DNA from: Legionellales bacterium UBA4722
GTDB lineage: Bacteria > Pseudomonadota > Gammaproteobacteria > DSM-16500
Reading direction: 5' to 3'
DNA length: 30,940 nucleotides
Assembly: GCA_002404295.1 (NCBI GenBank)
Contig: DHJK01000164.1
Coordinates: 353-31,292, forward strand
Shown: one piece after another, positions 23,544-30,899 of the stretch
Position numbering within the stretch: the first letter of the stretch is position 1
Layout: each line of letters starts with the position of its first letter
Program-made: the position numbers and the translations under genes
The notes under the pieces: model-generated
What the model was told of the DNA's origin: nothing
Databases searched by the model: none
The model's input: only the letters and a program-made list of their open reading frames with translations

Positions 23544-23659
23544 TCAATTGATAGAGTTGAACGATATGTGATTCTCAATAATGCCGTCTACTGCGAGGAT
23601 ACTCGCAAGGATGGCAAAAAAATTGAGAATCGCATTTCTTCACTTGCAGAATTTAATCT

Positions 23660-23693
23660 AACCCCGTTTTTGTAGACACAAAAACGGGGTTTT
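23660..23693 (+). terminator. Strong rho-independent terminator
   Basis: AACCCCGTTTTTGT (23660-23673) pairs perfectly with ACAAAAACGGGGTT (23678-23691) around AGAC, followed by TT and A/T sequence. Because the stem also has A/T runs on both sides, it could work for the minus-strand gene ending at 23751 as well. Confidence 0.9.
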
Positions 23694-23750
23694 ATATTGA
23701 TTCCATTTTATTTAAAAAGCTTAGAATGCTAGCTAAAAAATACTCCATTT

Positions 23751-24464
23751 TTATTTTAATTCAAAAAACTCTATGAGAGTCGAGTAAAGATTCTTTAAAT
23801 CCTCAAATTTTTCACAAACAGTTGTTCTAAGGCGATCAAAATCAATAGTGGATAATATTGAACTCATTGTTACATGACTTTTATCATAGTGGATTTTTTC
23901 TAACCAATAAATATCGGAGAGGACTTTTGAAGGTTGCGAAATTTTTGAATATTCGCACTCAGAGATATTAATGCTAAGCTCGCTAAGTATTTTTTCATGA
24001 GTGATATTGTCATTGAATCGAGTAAAATGAGTATGTTCCGCCAATAGCCATGCTTCAAACTCCATCACTCCAAGACAAAATATAATAGAAGGCTCATCAT
24101 TTTTTTCAAATCCTTGCAATAGACCAGAGCGTAATAATGGTAGTTCAGAAAGTGTAGCTTTAGGGTAAACATCACGTATGCCAATAATCTTCGTGTGACC
24201 AGCATTTTTTAATCCTGCATATTGATCTTTAATGTCAGACTTGACTTGCTCGTCACTTCCGCAGTTATATAACAATAAGTAATGAGTGGTTTTTTTATTA
24301 TTTGTTGCGTTGGCCTCTATAACCGTAAAATTTCGTTTATATTTACTTCCTGAGCTTTCTTTTTTTTCAATATGGATTTTATTGATATCAGCAAGCGCTT
24401 TTATTATTGCCTCTACAAATAATAGTTCGCATTTTCCTTCTAAAAAAATAGCCATTTTCTTCAT
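23751..24464 (-). CDS. DUF4276/TOPRIM-like protein, partner of ABC-type ATPase
   Basis: The N-terminus AIFLEGKCELLFVEAIIKAL carries the conserved Glu of TOPRIM folds (Glu near 9). IIGIRDVYP (near 94-101) supplies the Asp of the second motif, and MEFEAWLLAEH (134-144) is the DUF4276 hallmark. 237 aa, cytoplasmic. Members of this group lie next to AAA/ABC ATPases and are regarded as OLD-like nuclease components of phage defence. The preceding ATPase gene ends 12 bp upstream. Nuclease or primase-like activity is inferred, not shown. Confidence 0.78.
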   Translation of the reverse strand: MKKMAIFLEGKCELLFVEAIIKALADINKIHIEKKESSGSKYKRNFTVIEANATNNKKTTHYLLLYNCGSDEQVKSDIKDQYAGLKNAGHTKIIGIRDVYPKATLSELPLLRSGLLQGFEKNDEPSIIFCLGVMEFEAWLLAEHTHFTRFNDNITHEKILSELSINISECEYSKISQPSKVLSDIYWLEKIHYDKSHVTMSSILSTIDFDRLRTTVCEKFEDLKNLYSTLIEFFELK

Positions 24465-24476
24465 GTGGATAGTTAC

Positions 24477-25610
24477 TTAATTTTTGTTGTTTAGATAGTC
24501 TGTTGCAAAGAAATCAAAATTATTTAAACCAGTAAAACGAAATTGTTCAAATTTTTCTTTAGCATTGTGTACGTTAATTATTTTGCAATGTGATCCCTCT
24601 CTGTATAGAACTGTCCACATTTCCAACGGAACATTATTCATTACAAATCGGTCATTTGTGGTCATAAGTAATTGAGTGTGCGTGTCTTTGACCTTTTCTA
24701 GTAGCAGATTAATTAAAGAGCAAGAGCGTTCAAAATCCAGGCCTTCTCCGATATCATCAATTAATATGCATGCTGGTTTGAGCGCTATTATTGAGTAATT
24801 TAGCTGTATTATTAAGGAAAGTGCGCGAAACATTCCTTGAGATATATCATCTTGTTCAGTTTTCCCTTTCAAACCATTTTCTTGAATCCAAAGTCCCATC
24901 AGCTCGCCAGCCAATGGCGGGTCAGTAGCTATTATTTTTGAAGGTGCGGCTAGTCCAATATCAGTAACATCGTAACCAATAATTCTTAGATCAGCTTTGA
25001 TTGCTTCTTTAAAAATATCACCAAATTCTTTTTCGCCATGTTTATATATGGGCACAACACACGCAGTATTTCTTGGGTCAAATTTAGCGCCTTCTTTTTT
25101 AAATAAACCAAAGATGTCTCTTCCTAGGGGCGTACCAAAAGCATAATGAAAAACGGATGAAGCCCAGTCGTAGAGAGGTTCAAAAAAAGGATGCTGAATA
25201 TTGTCTCGCCTTGAAGTTAGTGCGATATCAGATGGCGGGGTTTGAAAATCAATTATTTTATTAAGTTTAGATGCAAATATTTTTCCAATCCCTTCTTGTC
25301 CTCTGGTTAAAAGTTCTTGGCCTTTAGATTCAAATTTTTCTTCGACAACATTACCATTTAGTATAGATAATTTATAGCAACAATTATCTCCATCATGGTC
25401 AAAATGAGCGTCGAAATTGGCAGAGGTATATGTGGGCTTAGAGTCTCCACGAATGAGCCTTGCCAGGTTATTAATAATATTAAGTGTTCTTGTTTTTCCG
25501 CTAGCATTTCTACCAACGATTAAGGTAATTTGATCAAGCATTAGCTCATCAAGATTCCACTCTTTAGGTTTGTGGTCATTTTCAGAGTATTTAATTGAAA
25601 CAAGTCGCAT
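24477..25610 (-). CDS. ABC/SMC-type AAA ATPase of a two-gene defence-like cassette
   Basis: Walker A is IVGRNASGKTRTLNII (33-40 core). An ABC-signature-like segment DISQGMFRALSLIIQL lies near 250, and Walker B ACILIDDIGEGLDFE near 278-290, followed by QLLMTTNDRFVMNNV. The chain has 377 aa with no long coiled coil, so it resembles the short ATPases of PARIS- or OLD-type systems more than SMC proteins. GAGG lies 5 bp before the ATG. It is cotranscribed with the DUF4276-like gene. By analogy the ATPase would sense infection and control the TOPRIM partner; this exact pair is not assigned to a named system here. Confidence 0.82.
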   Translation of the reverse strand: MRLVSIKYSENDHKPKEWNLDELMLDQITLIVGRNASGKTRTLNIINNLARLIRGDSKPTYTSANFDAHFDHDGDNCCYKLSILNGNVVEEKFESKGQELLTRGQEGIGKIFASKLNKIIDFQTPPSDIALTSRRDNIQHPFFEPLYDWASSVFHYAFGTPLGRDIFGLFKKEGAKFDPRNTACVVPIYKHGEKEFGDIFKEAIKADLRIIGYDVTDIGLAAPSKIIATDPPLAGELMGLWIQENGLKGKTEQDDISQGMFRALSLIIQLNYSIIALKPACILIDDIGEGLDFERSCSLINLLLEKVKDTHTQLLMTTNDRFVMNNVPLEMWTVLYREGSHCKIINVHNAKEKFEQFRFTGLNNFDFFATDYLNNKN

Positions 25611-25779
25611 AGTATCCTCAGCCTAAGTAATGAGACGGCCTCTTGTATAGTAACATTGATTGGCAGACTTAAAAATGTATTCGAACAAGCTACAGTCTTC
25701 TTAACCTAAACCTAAGTTTACCATGCTGTTTTTTGCTTTGCTGCATATAAGTGGCGCACTGACATCATCAATTACCCTA

Positions 25780-26030
25780 AATTCTACAACATTACGTAGC
25801 AGAATTAGTGCAAGAGGCTCTTGCACAATTGGGTTGTAGTTAAATCTTGCATCTTTAGTCGTTAGTTATTAGGAATTCCCTAATAACTAAGTTTTGTTCA
25901 ATTTTTTGCGCCTTGATCGCAATTCAGCTATCCGGAAGTTCCGAATAACTGAGATTTACGTTTTTTTCTAGTAAAACAAATTGTGCAATGGGCTGATGCA
26001 CGATTTGTGCAAACGGCTTTTGCACAAATC
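25780..26030. repeat. Array of alternating palindromes (families A and B)
   Basis: Within a 550-bp gene-free gap, palindromes occur at 25780-25806 (AATTCTAC/GTAGCAGAATT), 25803-25830 (GTGCAAGAG/CTCTTGCAC, family A), 25862-25890 (TTAGTTATTAGG/CCTAATAACTAA, family B), 25925-25951 (CAGCTATCCGGAA/TTCCGAATAACTG, family B), 25979-26005 (GTGCA/TGCAC, family A) and 26002-26030 (GATTTGTGCAA/TTGCACAAATC, family A). Starts of successive units are 59, 63 and 54 bp apart. Family A shares GTGCAA-N-GGCT-N-TTGCAC. The remainder of 25611-26160 shows no gene. It could be a structured RNA, a protein-binding array or decayed mobile repeats. Confidence 0.7.
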
Positions 26031-26160
26031 AGGAGTCTTGCGCGGTTCGCCTATTTTAGTCAGTTGCGTCCTTATCTGCTAATTCAGCCATTGCCCGTTA
26101 TGTATTGGCTGGAGTTCTTGGTTTGTGGATTCTGGCATCTTAAAACTAGTGGATACACAC

Positions 26161-26403
26161 TTAATATTTATTTATCAAATATTCATACAACCATCTTGTT
26201 TCTCGTACCATGTCGCTCAATGTCCAAAGATAATTATTAAAAGTATCAACTCCAACAATTTCAACATCAACAATCGTCGCAATGGTTGATAATGCTTCTG
26301 CTTGACAAAGACAGCGACTAATTGCGGATGATAGCTGTTGTTGGCTGAGGTCTTTTTTTAAAAGATAGATAGGGTTGGGTGAAGCGTGAGATTGAGTGTC
26401 CAT
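26161..26403 (-). CDS. Small uncharacterised protein, 80 aa
   Basis: A GGAG ribosome site lies 7 bp before the ATG, which supports a real gene. The sequence is soluble, with a Cys pair (SRCLCQAEAL) and an aromatic C-terminus (NNYLWTLSDMVRETRWLYEYL) probably forming a helix. There is no signal peptide and no family I recognise. It lies between the nitronate monooxygenase gene and the palindrome array, in the same direction as its upstream neighbour but with a 109-bp gap. Confidence 0.6.
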   Translation of the reverse strand: MDTQSHASPNPIYLLKKDLSQQQLSSAISRCLCQAEALSTIATIVDVEIVGVDTFNNYLWTLSDMVRETRWLYEYLINKY

Positions 26404-26512
26404 AAAGCAGCTCCTTAACGTTTATAAACCGTATAACTGTCGGGTACGGCTTACCGCTTTACGAGTGCTTTGAGGCACAGAATGCTTACAATAATCTTTA
26501 ATAGTGCAGGGG

Positions 26513-27601
26513 TCAAGGCTGTTTTAATAATGTGATTACTTCACGATTTAACTCTTCAATAAGTTGAGCGGCAGGCAGGGTTTTGCATAAATAAGCGGCT
26601 TGTCCAGCCCACATCGACATAAATTCAGTGTTGTTCTGTTTTGCGGCTGTTTGGCGCATGGCGCGGGTTAATGTATTCTGTATTGGATAATCAAGAATAT
26701 ATTTTTCATGTGATTGCATTTTAGTGATAAATTCATTCGCGATGCCGCGTGCTAATTTTCCAGAAAATGCTCGGGTTAGGGTTGTATTATCTTTAGAAAG
26801 ACTTAGTAATAATTTTTTATAGAGTGGATGAATGCCTGATTCAGTGCAGCATAAAAATGCGGTTCCCATTTGTACCGCAGATGCACCTAATATTAGTAAT
26901 TCAATAATTCCTTTTGCATTCATAATTCCACCGGCAGCAATAACGGGAATTTTAATATGCTCTATTAATAAAGATACTAATGATGAAACGCTCGTGAGTG
27001 CATTTTCTGCTTTTCCAAGAAAGGTGCCTCGATGACCGCCTGCTTCGCTACCTTGCGCAACGATAATATCAATATTATTTTCTTCCAGTAGTTTCGCTTC
27101 AGCTAATGATGTTGCGGTTCCCATTAAAATTATGGCATTTTTTTTGAAAATCTCGATCCAGTTATTAGGTGGAATGCCAAATGTAAAACTGAAAATAGGT
27201 ACTTCTTCCTCGACAATAACGTTCATTTGCTCTTCAAATGACGGCGCATAAGGTGGCTTGATACATTCGACATGAAAGTTTAATTCTGAACATGAGGTTT
27301 GTACATTTTTTCTTGCTTGTTCAATTTGTTCATCAGTTGCATGATATTTTTCTGGTATAAAAAGATTCACAGAAAATGGCTTATTGGTAAGCGATTTGAT
27401 TTTTTTTATTGTAGTTTTAATCTCATCTGCTGTCATATAGCCAGCACCGAGCGAGCCCAATCCTCCAGCATTAGATACCGCAGCAACTAATTCAGGAGTA
27501 GTCGCGCCACCAGCCATGGGTGCTTGAATAATAGGTAATGTTATTTTTAAGAGCTCAGTAATTTTTTTATTTGGCCATATAAGATTGCTGTTTTGTGTCA
27601 T
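26513..27601 (-). CDS. Nitronate monooxygenase (class I, FMN-dependent)
   Basis: It oxidises propionate 3-nitronate and related alkyl nitronates. A TIM-barrel flavoprotein: ITLPIIQAPMAGGATTPELV at the N-terminus, GGLGSLGAGYM, then the class signature VAQGSEAGGHRGTF with the active-site His, and the phosphate-binding IPVIAAGGIMNAKGI and GASAVQMGTAFL. The open frame reaches 27658, but the ATG at 27599-27601 gives 362 aa and overlaps the stop of the LysE gene (ATGA), showing translational coupling. The role is probably detoxification of nitronates. Family assignment is firm; the substrate is known only from the family. Confidence 0.92.
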   Translation of the reverse strand: MTQNSNLIWPNKKITELLKITLPIIQAPMAGGATTPELVAAVSNAGGLGSLGAGYMTADEIKTTIKKIKSLTNKPFSVNLFIPEKYHATDEQIEQARKNVQTSCSELNFHVECIKPPYAPSFEEQMNVIVEEEVPIFSFTFGIPPNNWIEIFKKNAIILMGTATSLAEAKLLEENNIDIIVAQGSEAGGHRGTFLGKAENALTSVSSLVSLLIEHIKIPVIAAGGIMNAKGIIELLILGASAVQMGTAFLCCTESGIHPLYKKLLLSLSKDNTTLTRAFSGKLARGIANEFITKMQSHEKYILDYPIQNTLTRAMRQTAAKQNNTEFMSMWAGQAAYLCKTLPAAQLIEELNREVITLLKQP

Positions 27602-28215
27602 AGTAGAACCGATAATGCAATTAATCCAAAAATTAAAATGATACCACCTGAGATCCAATTAATCATTCGCATAAAAGTTGGACTTACGCGTTTATGTAAA
27701 ATATAGGCAACACCTCCGCTTAAAAATAGCCACCAACTAGCTGATCCCAGTGTAATACCTGCAACTAGAAGAACAGCATCGGTATAGTCTATGCTTGTAC
27801 TTCCCACTCCCAATCCTGCGAATATGGCGACAAAGGATAGAATCGTCATCGGGTTGGTTATTGTTAAAAAATAAGTGGTAGCACACGCATGCCAAGGTGA
27901 TCTGTCTGGGCTGCCAGTAGTAGATCGTGCTCGGGGTTGCGCGAAGAATATTTTCACGCCAAGATAAAGCAAAAATAGACCGCCAATGATTCGAGCCCAA
28001 AATTGATGGGCTACCAACATGGAAGAGATCGCAGTTAGCCCAAAGCCTGCGATTAGGCCATAGGTGCCATCTGCTAATGCTGCACCTATACCGGTCATCA
28101 GGCCAATCTTGAAGCCATCGCGTAAAGAGCGTTGTATGCAAAGAACGCCGATCGGGCCAACGGGTGCGGCGATTACAAAGCCAATGATTAAGCCTTTCAG
28201 GAAGAGTGCGAGCAT
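27598..28215 (-). CDS. LysE/RhtB-family amino-acid exporter
   Basis: About six hydrophobic segments in 205 aa. The N-terminal LysE motif is GLIIGFVIAAPVGPIGVLCI, followed by RSLRDGFKIGLMTGIGAALA and, mid-protein, FLTITNPMTILSFVAIFAG (the conserved N-P-x-x segment). Such proteins export basic or neutral amino acids across the inner membrane. The frame is open to 28236; the ATG at 28215 (GAGAG about 8 bp upstream) puts the first membrane helix at the N-terminus and is preferred. It overlaps the nitronate monooxygenase gene by 4 bp. Confidence 0.88.
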   Translation of the reverse strand: MLALFLKGLIIGFVIAAPVGPIGVLCIQRSLRDGFKIGLMTGIGAALADGTYGLIAGFGLTAISSMLVAHQFWARIIGGLFLLYLGVKIFFAQPRARSTTGSPDRSPWHACATTYFLTITNPMTILSFVAIFAGLGVGSTSIDYTDAVLLVAGITLGSASWWLFLSGGVAYILHKRVSPTFMRMINWISGGIILIFGLIALSVLL

Positions 28216-28257
28216 AGATAAACTCTCATATCTCAAATAGGTAGAAATCTAAGAAAA

Positions 28258-28659
28258 TTATTCCGTCATTATTTTTAGTGCGCATTTGTTTTTTTTATTT
28301 AGAATTACTTCTTTACTTTCATCATACATAAAAATTTCATACCCCAGCTCTCCAGTATCAAGCTGTATACCTTCCGCATTAACCACTAAGCACACAACAC
28401 TTTGCAAAGAATTTGGATGGATCTCTCCTTTCACTTCCACAACATTTTTTTCTTTAAGAAAACATCTGAATTCAAAAGACCGCGGACCTCTCTCATGCTG
28501 GTCGACACTAAACCTCATCAATACAGCCATTCTAGAAGTGACCGGCCATTTTGCAGCTTTTGGATATACCATCCTGTCATTATATAGACCCATTATCGAT
28601 AACTTGTTGTTTGCTTCAAATCTAACATCATCACAAAATAACACGTCTAGAAGTTTCAT
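28258..28659 (-). CDS. DUF6941-like small protein, third gene of the MqsA-like operon
   Basis: 133 aa, no signal peptide. The opening DVLFCDDVRFEANNKLSIMG, then LYNDRMVYP, resembles the start of the DUF6941 family; the rest has beta-strand alternation (FEFRCFLKEKNVVEVKGEI, SVVCLVVNAEGI). No catalytic motif was seen. Its start codon overlaps the stop of the MqsA-like gene by one base, so it is made from the same transcript. Position after a toxin-antitoxin-like pair recalls three-gene systems with a small chaperone; whether it has a SecB-like fold cannot be judged here. Confidence 0.65.
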   Translation of the reverse strand: MKLLDVLFCDDVRFEANNKLSIMGLYNDRMVYPKAAKWPVTSRMAVLMRFSVDQHERGPRSFEFRCFLKEKNVVEVKGEIHPNSLQSVVCLVVNAEGIQLDTGELGYEIFMYDESKEVILNKKNKCALKIMTE

Positions 28660-29261
28660 TAGCCTACTATCCTTGCAGTTTCATTATAAGTTACTCTAGG
28701 CGAAATCTTTGTATCACTTTCGTTATACGCACTTACCTTTGCCAAGAAAGTTGTTTCCGACTTTACTTCGATTGAAAAATTAGAATGTGAGATTGAATTA
28801 TGGGCTTGTTCTACAAATTTGCTGGCTGCTGCAGAAATTAATTCATGATTAGCATATTCAGGGCTAAATTTCTTTTCAGCAACTTTTATTATCCAAGGAA
28901 AAGTAATTACTACATGAAGTAATGATAACGCGCTTGAAGAAAAATTACCTTCCTTCCATCTTGCGAGTGTGCGAGTCGGTAGCTCAAATACCCTCTCAAA
29001 AAGAGCCATACCTACACCATTGTTGCTCATATATTCAATGGCCTGTTGAACAAATTGTTTCTGCGCTTCTTTCTCGCCGGCCTGAAAGTTTTGATCAGTT
29101 TCATTAAAAATATCAATTTCTTCTTTGCAGGAGTTGCACAAGTAATAGACATCCGCATACGTGAAGGCAGACCCTAATGTCGCATAAGCGGTGCTAATAG
29201 TTTCATGCCGATGAGTATCTTTTGAGCCACAAGCGGGACATACTGTATTATCTTTACTCAT
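28659..29261 (-). CDS. MqsA-like zinc-HTH antitoxin with C-terminal extension
   Basis: An N-terminal zinc module CPACGS (8-13) and YYLCNSCKEE (39-48) supplies four Cys. A linker FQAGEKEAQKQFVQQAIEYM leads into an Xre-type HTH, MALFERVFELPTRTLARWKE (about 85-104), as in MqsA/YgiT antitoxins. Residues 120-200 are an extra beta-rich tail (NFSIEVKSETTFLAKVSAYN) absent from the 131-aa MqsA. It overlaps the upstream 131-aa gene by 4 bp and the downstream gene by 1 bp. It probably binds its own promoter; a palindrome lies upstream of the operon. Confidence 0.8.
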   Translation of the reverse strand: MSKDNTVCPACGSKDTHRHETISTAYATLGSAFTYADVYYLCNSCKEEIDIFNETDQNFQAGEKEAQKQFVQQAIEYMSNNGVGMALFERVFELPTRTLARWKEGNFSSSALSLLHVVITFPWIIKVAEKKFSPEYANHELISAAASKFVEQAHNSISHSNFSIEVKSETTFLAKVSAYNESDTKISPRVTYNETARIVG

Positions 29262-29653
29262 TTTACACCCCCTTCGCTTTTTAACATTTGCTTCAGCCCC
29301 TTGAACGGTAAATTTTTTACTCCTGATGGATTGTCTTTTTTAAATGATTTAAGAAGCCATTTCTTTGTTTCGGGTTGATACAGGTAAGCCATATAGCCCT
29401 TAGTATCACCCGAATAAAAATTATATGAATCAACCATTATACCGCTACTTTTGGGGTCATTTTTCCAAGGTTTCGTTTTAATATATCCCAGATTTTCTAA
29501 GCCACCGTTGGATATAAACCCTAAAATTTCACCATTTGTTTTTAAATTAAAATCACTTCTAGCAGTTATCGTAGCCCCTTTGATAACATGAACTGCCTCC
29601 ACGCCTATAGCACAAGCACTTGTAAAATCTGCAAATTTATACGCGGCTTTCAT
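29258..29653 (-). CDS. Uncharacterised 131-aa protein, candidate toxin of the MqsA-like operon
   Basis: First gene of a three-gene overlapping operon. There is no signal peptide. It is rich in Lys, Gly and aromatics, with beta-strand segments ENLGYIKTKPWKND, SGIMVDSYNFYSGD and GYMAYLYQPETKKWLLKSFK. I cannot assign it to MqsR, HigB or RelE from sequence, although a small basic protein directly before an MqsA-like antitoxin sits where those toxins are found. GGAAG is about 8 bp before the ATG. Toxin function is inferred from position and size. Confidence 0.6.
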   Translation of the reverse strand: MKAAYKFADFTSACAIGVEAVHVIKGATITARSDFNLKTNGEILGFISNGGLENLGYIKTKPWKNDPKSSGIMVDSYNFYSGDTKGYMAYLYQPETKKWLLKSFKKDNPSGVKNLPFKGLKQMLKSEGGVK

Positions 29654-29698
29654 ATTTAACTTCCTTTTTGCCGTCCTAATAGTGCGCTGCAGATTATC

Positions 29699-29723
29699 AT
29701 GCTTCTTATATAAAGAATAGCAT
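29699..29723. promoter_or_regulatory. Inverted repeat in the promoter region of the MqsA-like operon
   Basis: ATGC-TTCTT-N5-AAGAA-TA-GCAT is a near-symmetric palindrome 46-70 bp before the first start codon, in the AT-rich stretch where the promoter must lie. It is a plausible operator for the HTH antitoxin. Confidence 0.45.
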
Positions 29724-29731
29724 ATTTTATA

Positions 29732-29760
29732 AAAAAATGTAGCCTAAAGCTACATTTTTT
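29732..29760 (-). terminator. Terminator of the YafY-type regulator gene
   Basis: AAAAAATGTAGC (29732-29743) pairs perfectly with GCTACATTTTTT (29749-29760) around CTAAA. On the minus strand it begins at the stop codon of the regulator and ends in a T-run. The symmetry makes it bidirectional in principle. Confidence 0.85.
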
Positions 29761-30443
29761 CATCTCGCAAGCTGCAATGCTTGCCATTTACGAAACAGAC
29801 TATCACGCGAGCCTGGATAAGAATCATTAAGAATTTCTGCAGAAATGATACTAGACGTATTGAAATGACGGTAGTCCTGCTGCTTTTCACACCAAGCTAC
29901 GAGGATGCGGCAGTCTGTGAAATAGCCAATGGTGAAAGGCCATACGATTTCTTGGTAGCATTTTCCTTCCTGCGATCGATAATCCAAACAAATTTTCTTC
30001 TGATTGCGAATAGCTTCACGCAGAACTGTCAGGTTCTCTTTAGCTAAAGATTCTGGTATCGGTGGACCCACTCTTAAGGCAAAAGCATTCATTCCATTTT
30101 TTATGTTTTTGGGAAGAACATCTATTATTTTGCTCAAAGCATCGGTCGCAGCTTTTGAAAGTGGTGCATCTCCATATTGAGAGACCCATTGTGTTCCAAG
30201 AAGTAAGGCTTCAATTTCTGTTTGGGAGAACATCAAGGGAGGAAGAAAGAAGCTGGATTTTAAAATGTAACCTATACCAGCTTCGCCTTCAATATCTGCA
30301 CCTTGTGCCTGTAAAGTGGCGATATCTCGATATAAGGTGCGCAAGCTGATTTCCATGCGTTCGGCAAGTCTTTGACCGCTGACAGGATAGCGGTAGGTTC
30401 TTAGCGCTTGAAGAAGCGCTAAAAGTCTTTCAGTTCTAGTCAT
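29760..30443 (-). CDS. YafY-family HTH/WYL-domain transcriptional regulator
   Basis: The N-terminal winged helix (MTRTERLLALLQALRTYRYP, then SGQRLAERMEISLRTLYRDI) is DeoR/HTH_11-type, with the recognition helix around residues 30-45 and the wing IEGEAGIGYIL. The mid-region FLPPLMFSQTEIEALLLG is typical of YafY proteins. The C-terminal WYL domain runs from KKICLDYRSQEGKCYQEIVW to YFTDCRILVAWCEKQQDYRH, with W-Y-L replaced by conservative variants. 227 aa, full length. Such regulators usually control a divergent gene; here an operator-like repeat is next to its start but no intact divergent gene follows. Confidence 0.9.
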   Translation of the reverse strand: MTRTERLLALLQALRTYRYPVSGQRLAERMEISLRTLYRDIATLQAQGADIEGEAGIGYILKSSFFLPPLMFSQTEIEALLLGTQWVSQYGDAPLSKAATDALSKIIDVLPKNIKNGMNAFALRVGPPIPESLAKENLTVLREAIRNQKKICLDYRSQEGKCYQEIVWPFTIGYFTDCRILVAWCEKQQDYRHFNTSSIISAEILNDSYPGSRDSLFRKWQALQLAR

Positions 30444-30454
30444 GATTTAAATCC

Positions 30455-30475
30455 TACTGCCATTTTTTGTCAGTA
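30455..30475. promoter_or_regulatory. Operator-like inverted repeat beside the YafY-type gene
   Basis: TACTGCCA (30455-30462) and TGTCAGTA (30468-30475) are complementary with one mismatch around TTTTT. It lies 12 bp before the regulator start, where autoregulation or control of a divergent gene would occur. Confidence 0.5.
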
Positions 30476-30516
30476 AAGTATGATAGGATGCTAAAATCTT
30501 TTGGAGGTCAAATAGT

Positions 30517-30570
30517 ATGTTTTTGATGCCAAATTACATAAAATTATCTGCAGTAACGCTTTTGCTATGA
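30517..30570 (+). other. Short 17-aa ORF with strong ribosome site, possible gene remnant
   Basis: ATG at 30517 with GGAGG about 9 bp upstream opens MFLMPNYIKLSAVTLLL and stops; a second 12-codon ORF (MKLEDGRAYESN) begins in the overlapping ATGA. The position, divergent from the YafY-type regulator, is where its target gene would be expected. It may be a decayed target or a leader peptide. I cannot identify a parent family. Confidence 0.3.
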
Positions 30571-30650
30571 AGTTGGAAGATGGTCGGGCATATGAGTCAA
30601 ACTAAGGTTAAAAACAGCTCAGCAAGTCCATTCCATTGGAGGCAGGGGTA

Positions 30651-30899
30651 TTAAGCAGCAATAAATAATCTTTGCTTAATTTTATTTGCTATTTCTTGAT
30701 AGAGATTAGGTCGAGCCATGCGATGTAATTCAATGATTTTTCGTGATAATAAAAAAGTCGGGTTAATATTGCAACCACAAGCAAGATCATAAATAACATC
30801 TTCAGGCGTATCAGTGTAAAGTGCGATTCCAGAAAGATCGTATTCTTTTGTAGATAAGATATCGTTAATAATAAAACGAATTAAATTGGTTTCTAACAT
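30651..30899 (-). CDS. Small conserved-looking protein, 82 aa
   Basis: GGA lies 8 bp before the ATG. The middle, YTDTPEDVIYDLACGCNINP followed by TFLLSRKIIELHRMARP, looks like a helix-turn-helix (helix, turn at CGCN, second helix). There is no signal peptide and no catalytic motif. Similar short proteins are, from memory, annotated as hypothetical in Legionella relatives; I cannot verify that. Its promoter lies at the window edge. It could be a small regulator. Confidence 0.65.
   Translation of the reverse strand: MLETNLIRFIINDILSTKEYDLSGIALYTDTPEDVIYDLACGCNINPTFLLSRKIIELHRMARPNLYQEIANKIKQRLFIAA

Noticed and set aside
23751..25610. Calling the ATPase pair PARIS or Gabija
   Set aside because: The effector has the DUF4276 hallmark rather than a DUF4435 or UvrD-like partner, so I keep a general description.
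25780..26030. CRISPR array
   Set aside because: The repeats are palindromes of two different sequences with unequal spacing and no uniform repeat-spacer structure, and no cas gene is present.
25983..26240. 85-codon plus-strand ORF in the palindrome region
   Set aside because: It is made of hairpin sequence and overlaps the better-supported minus-strand 80-aa gene; no ribosome site.
27737..28141. 134-codon ORF in another frame of the LysE gene
   Set aside because: The LysE frame has clear membrane segments and motifs; this frame has none.
28286..28699. 137-codon plus-strand ORF opposite the DUF6941-like gene
   Set aside because: The minus-strand genes overlap in coupled operon fashion; the opposite frame has no ribosome site.
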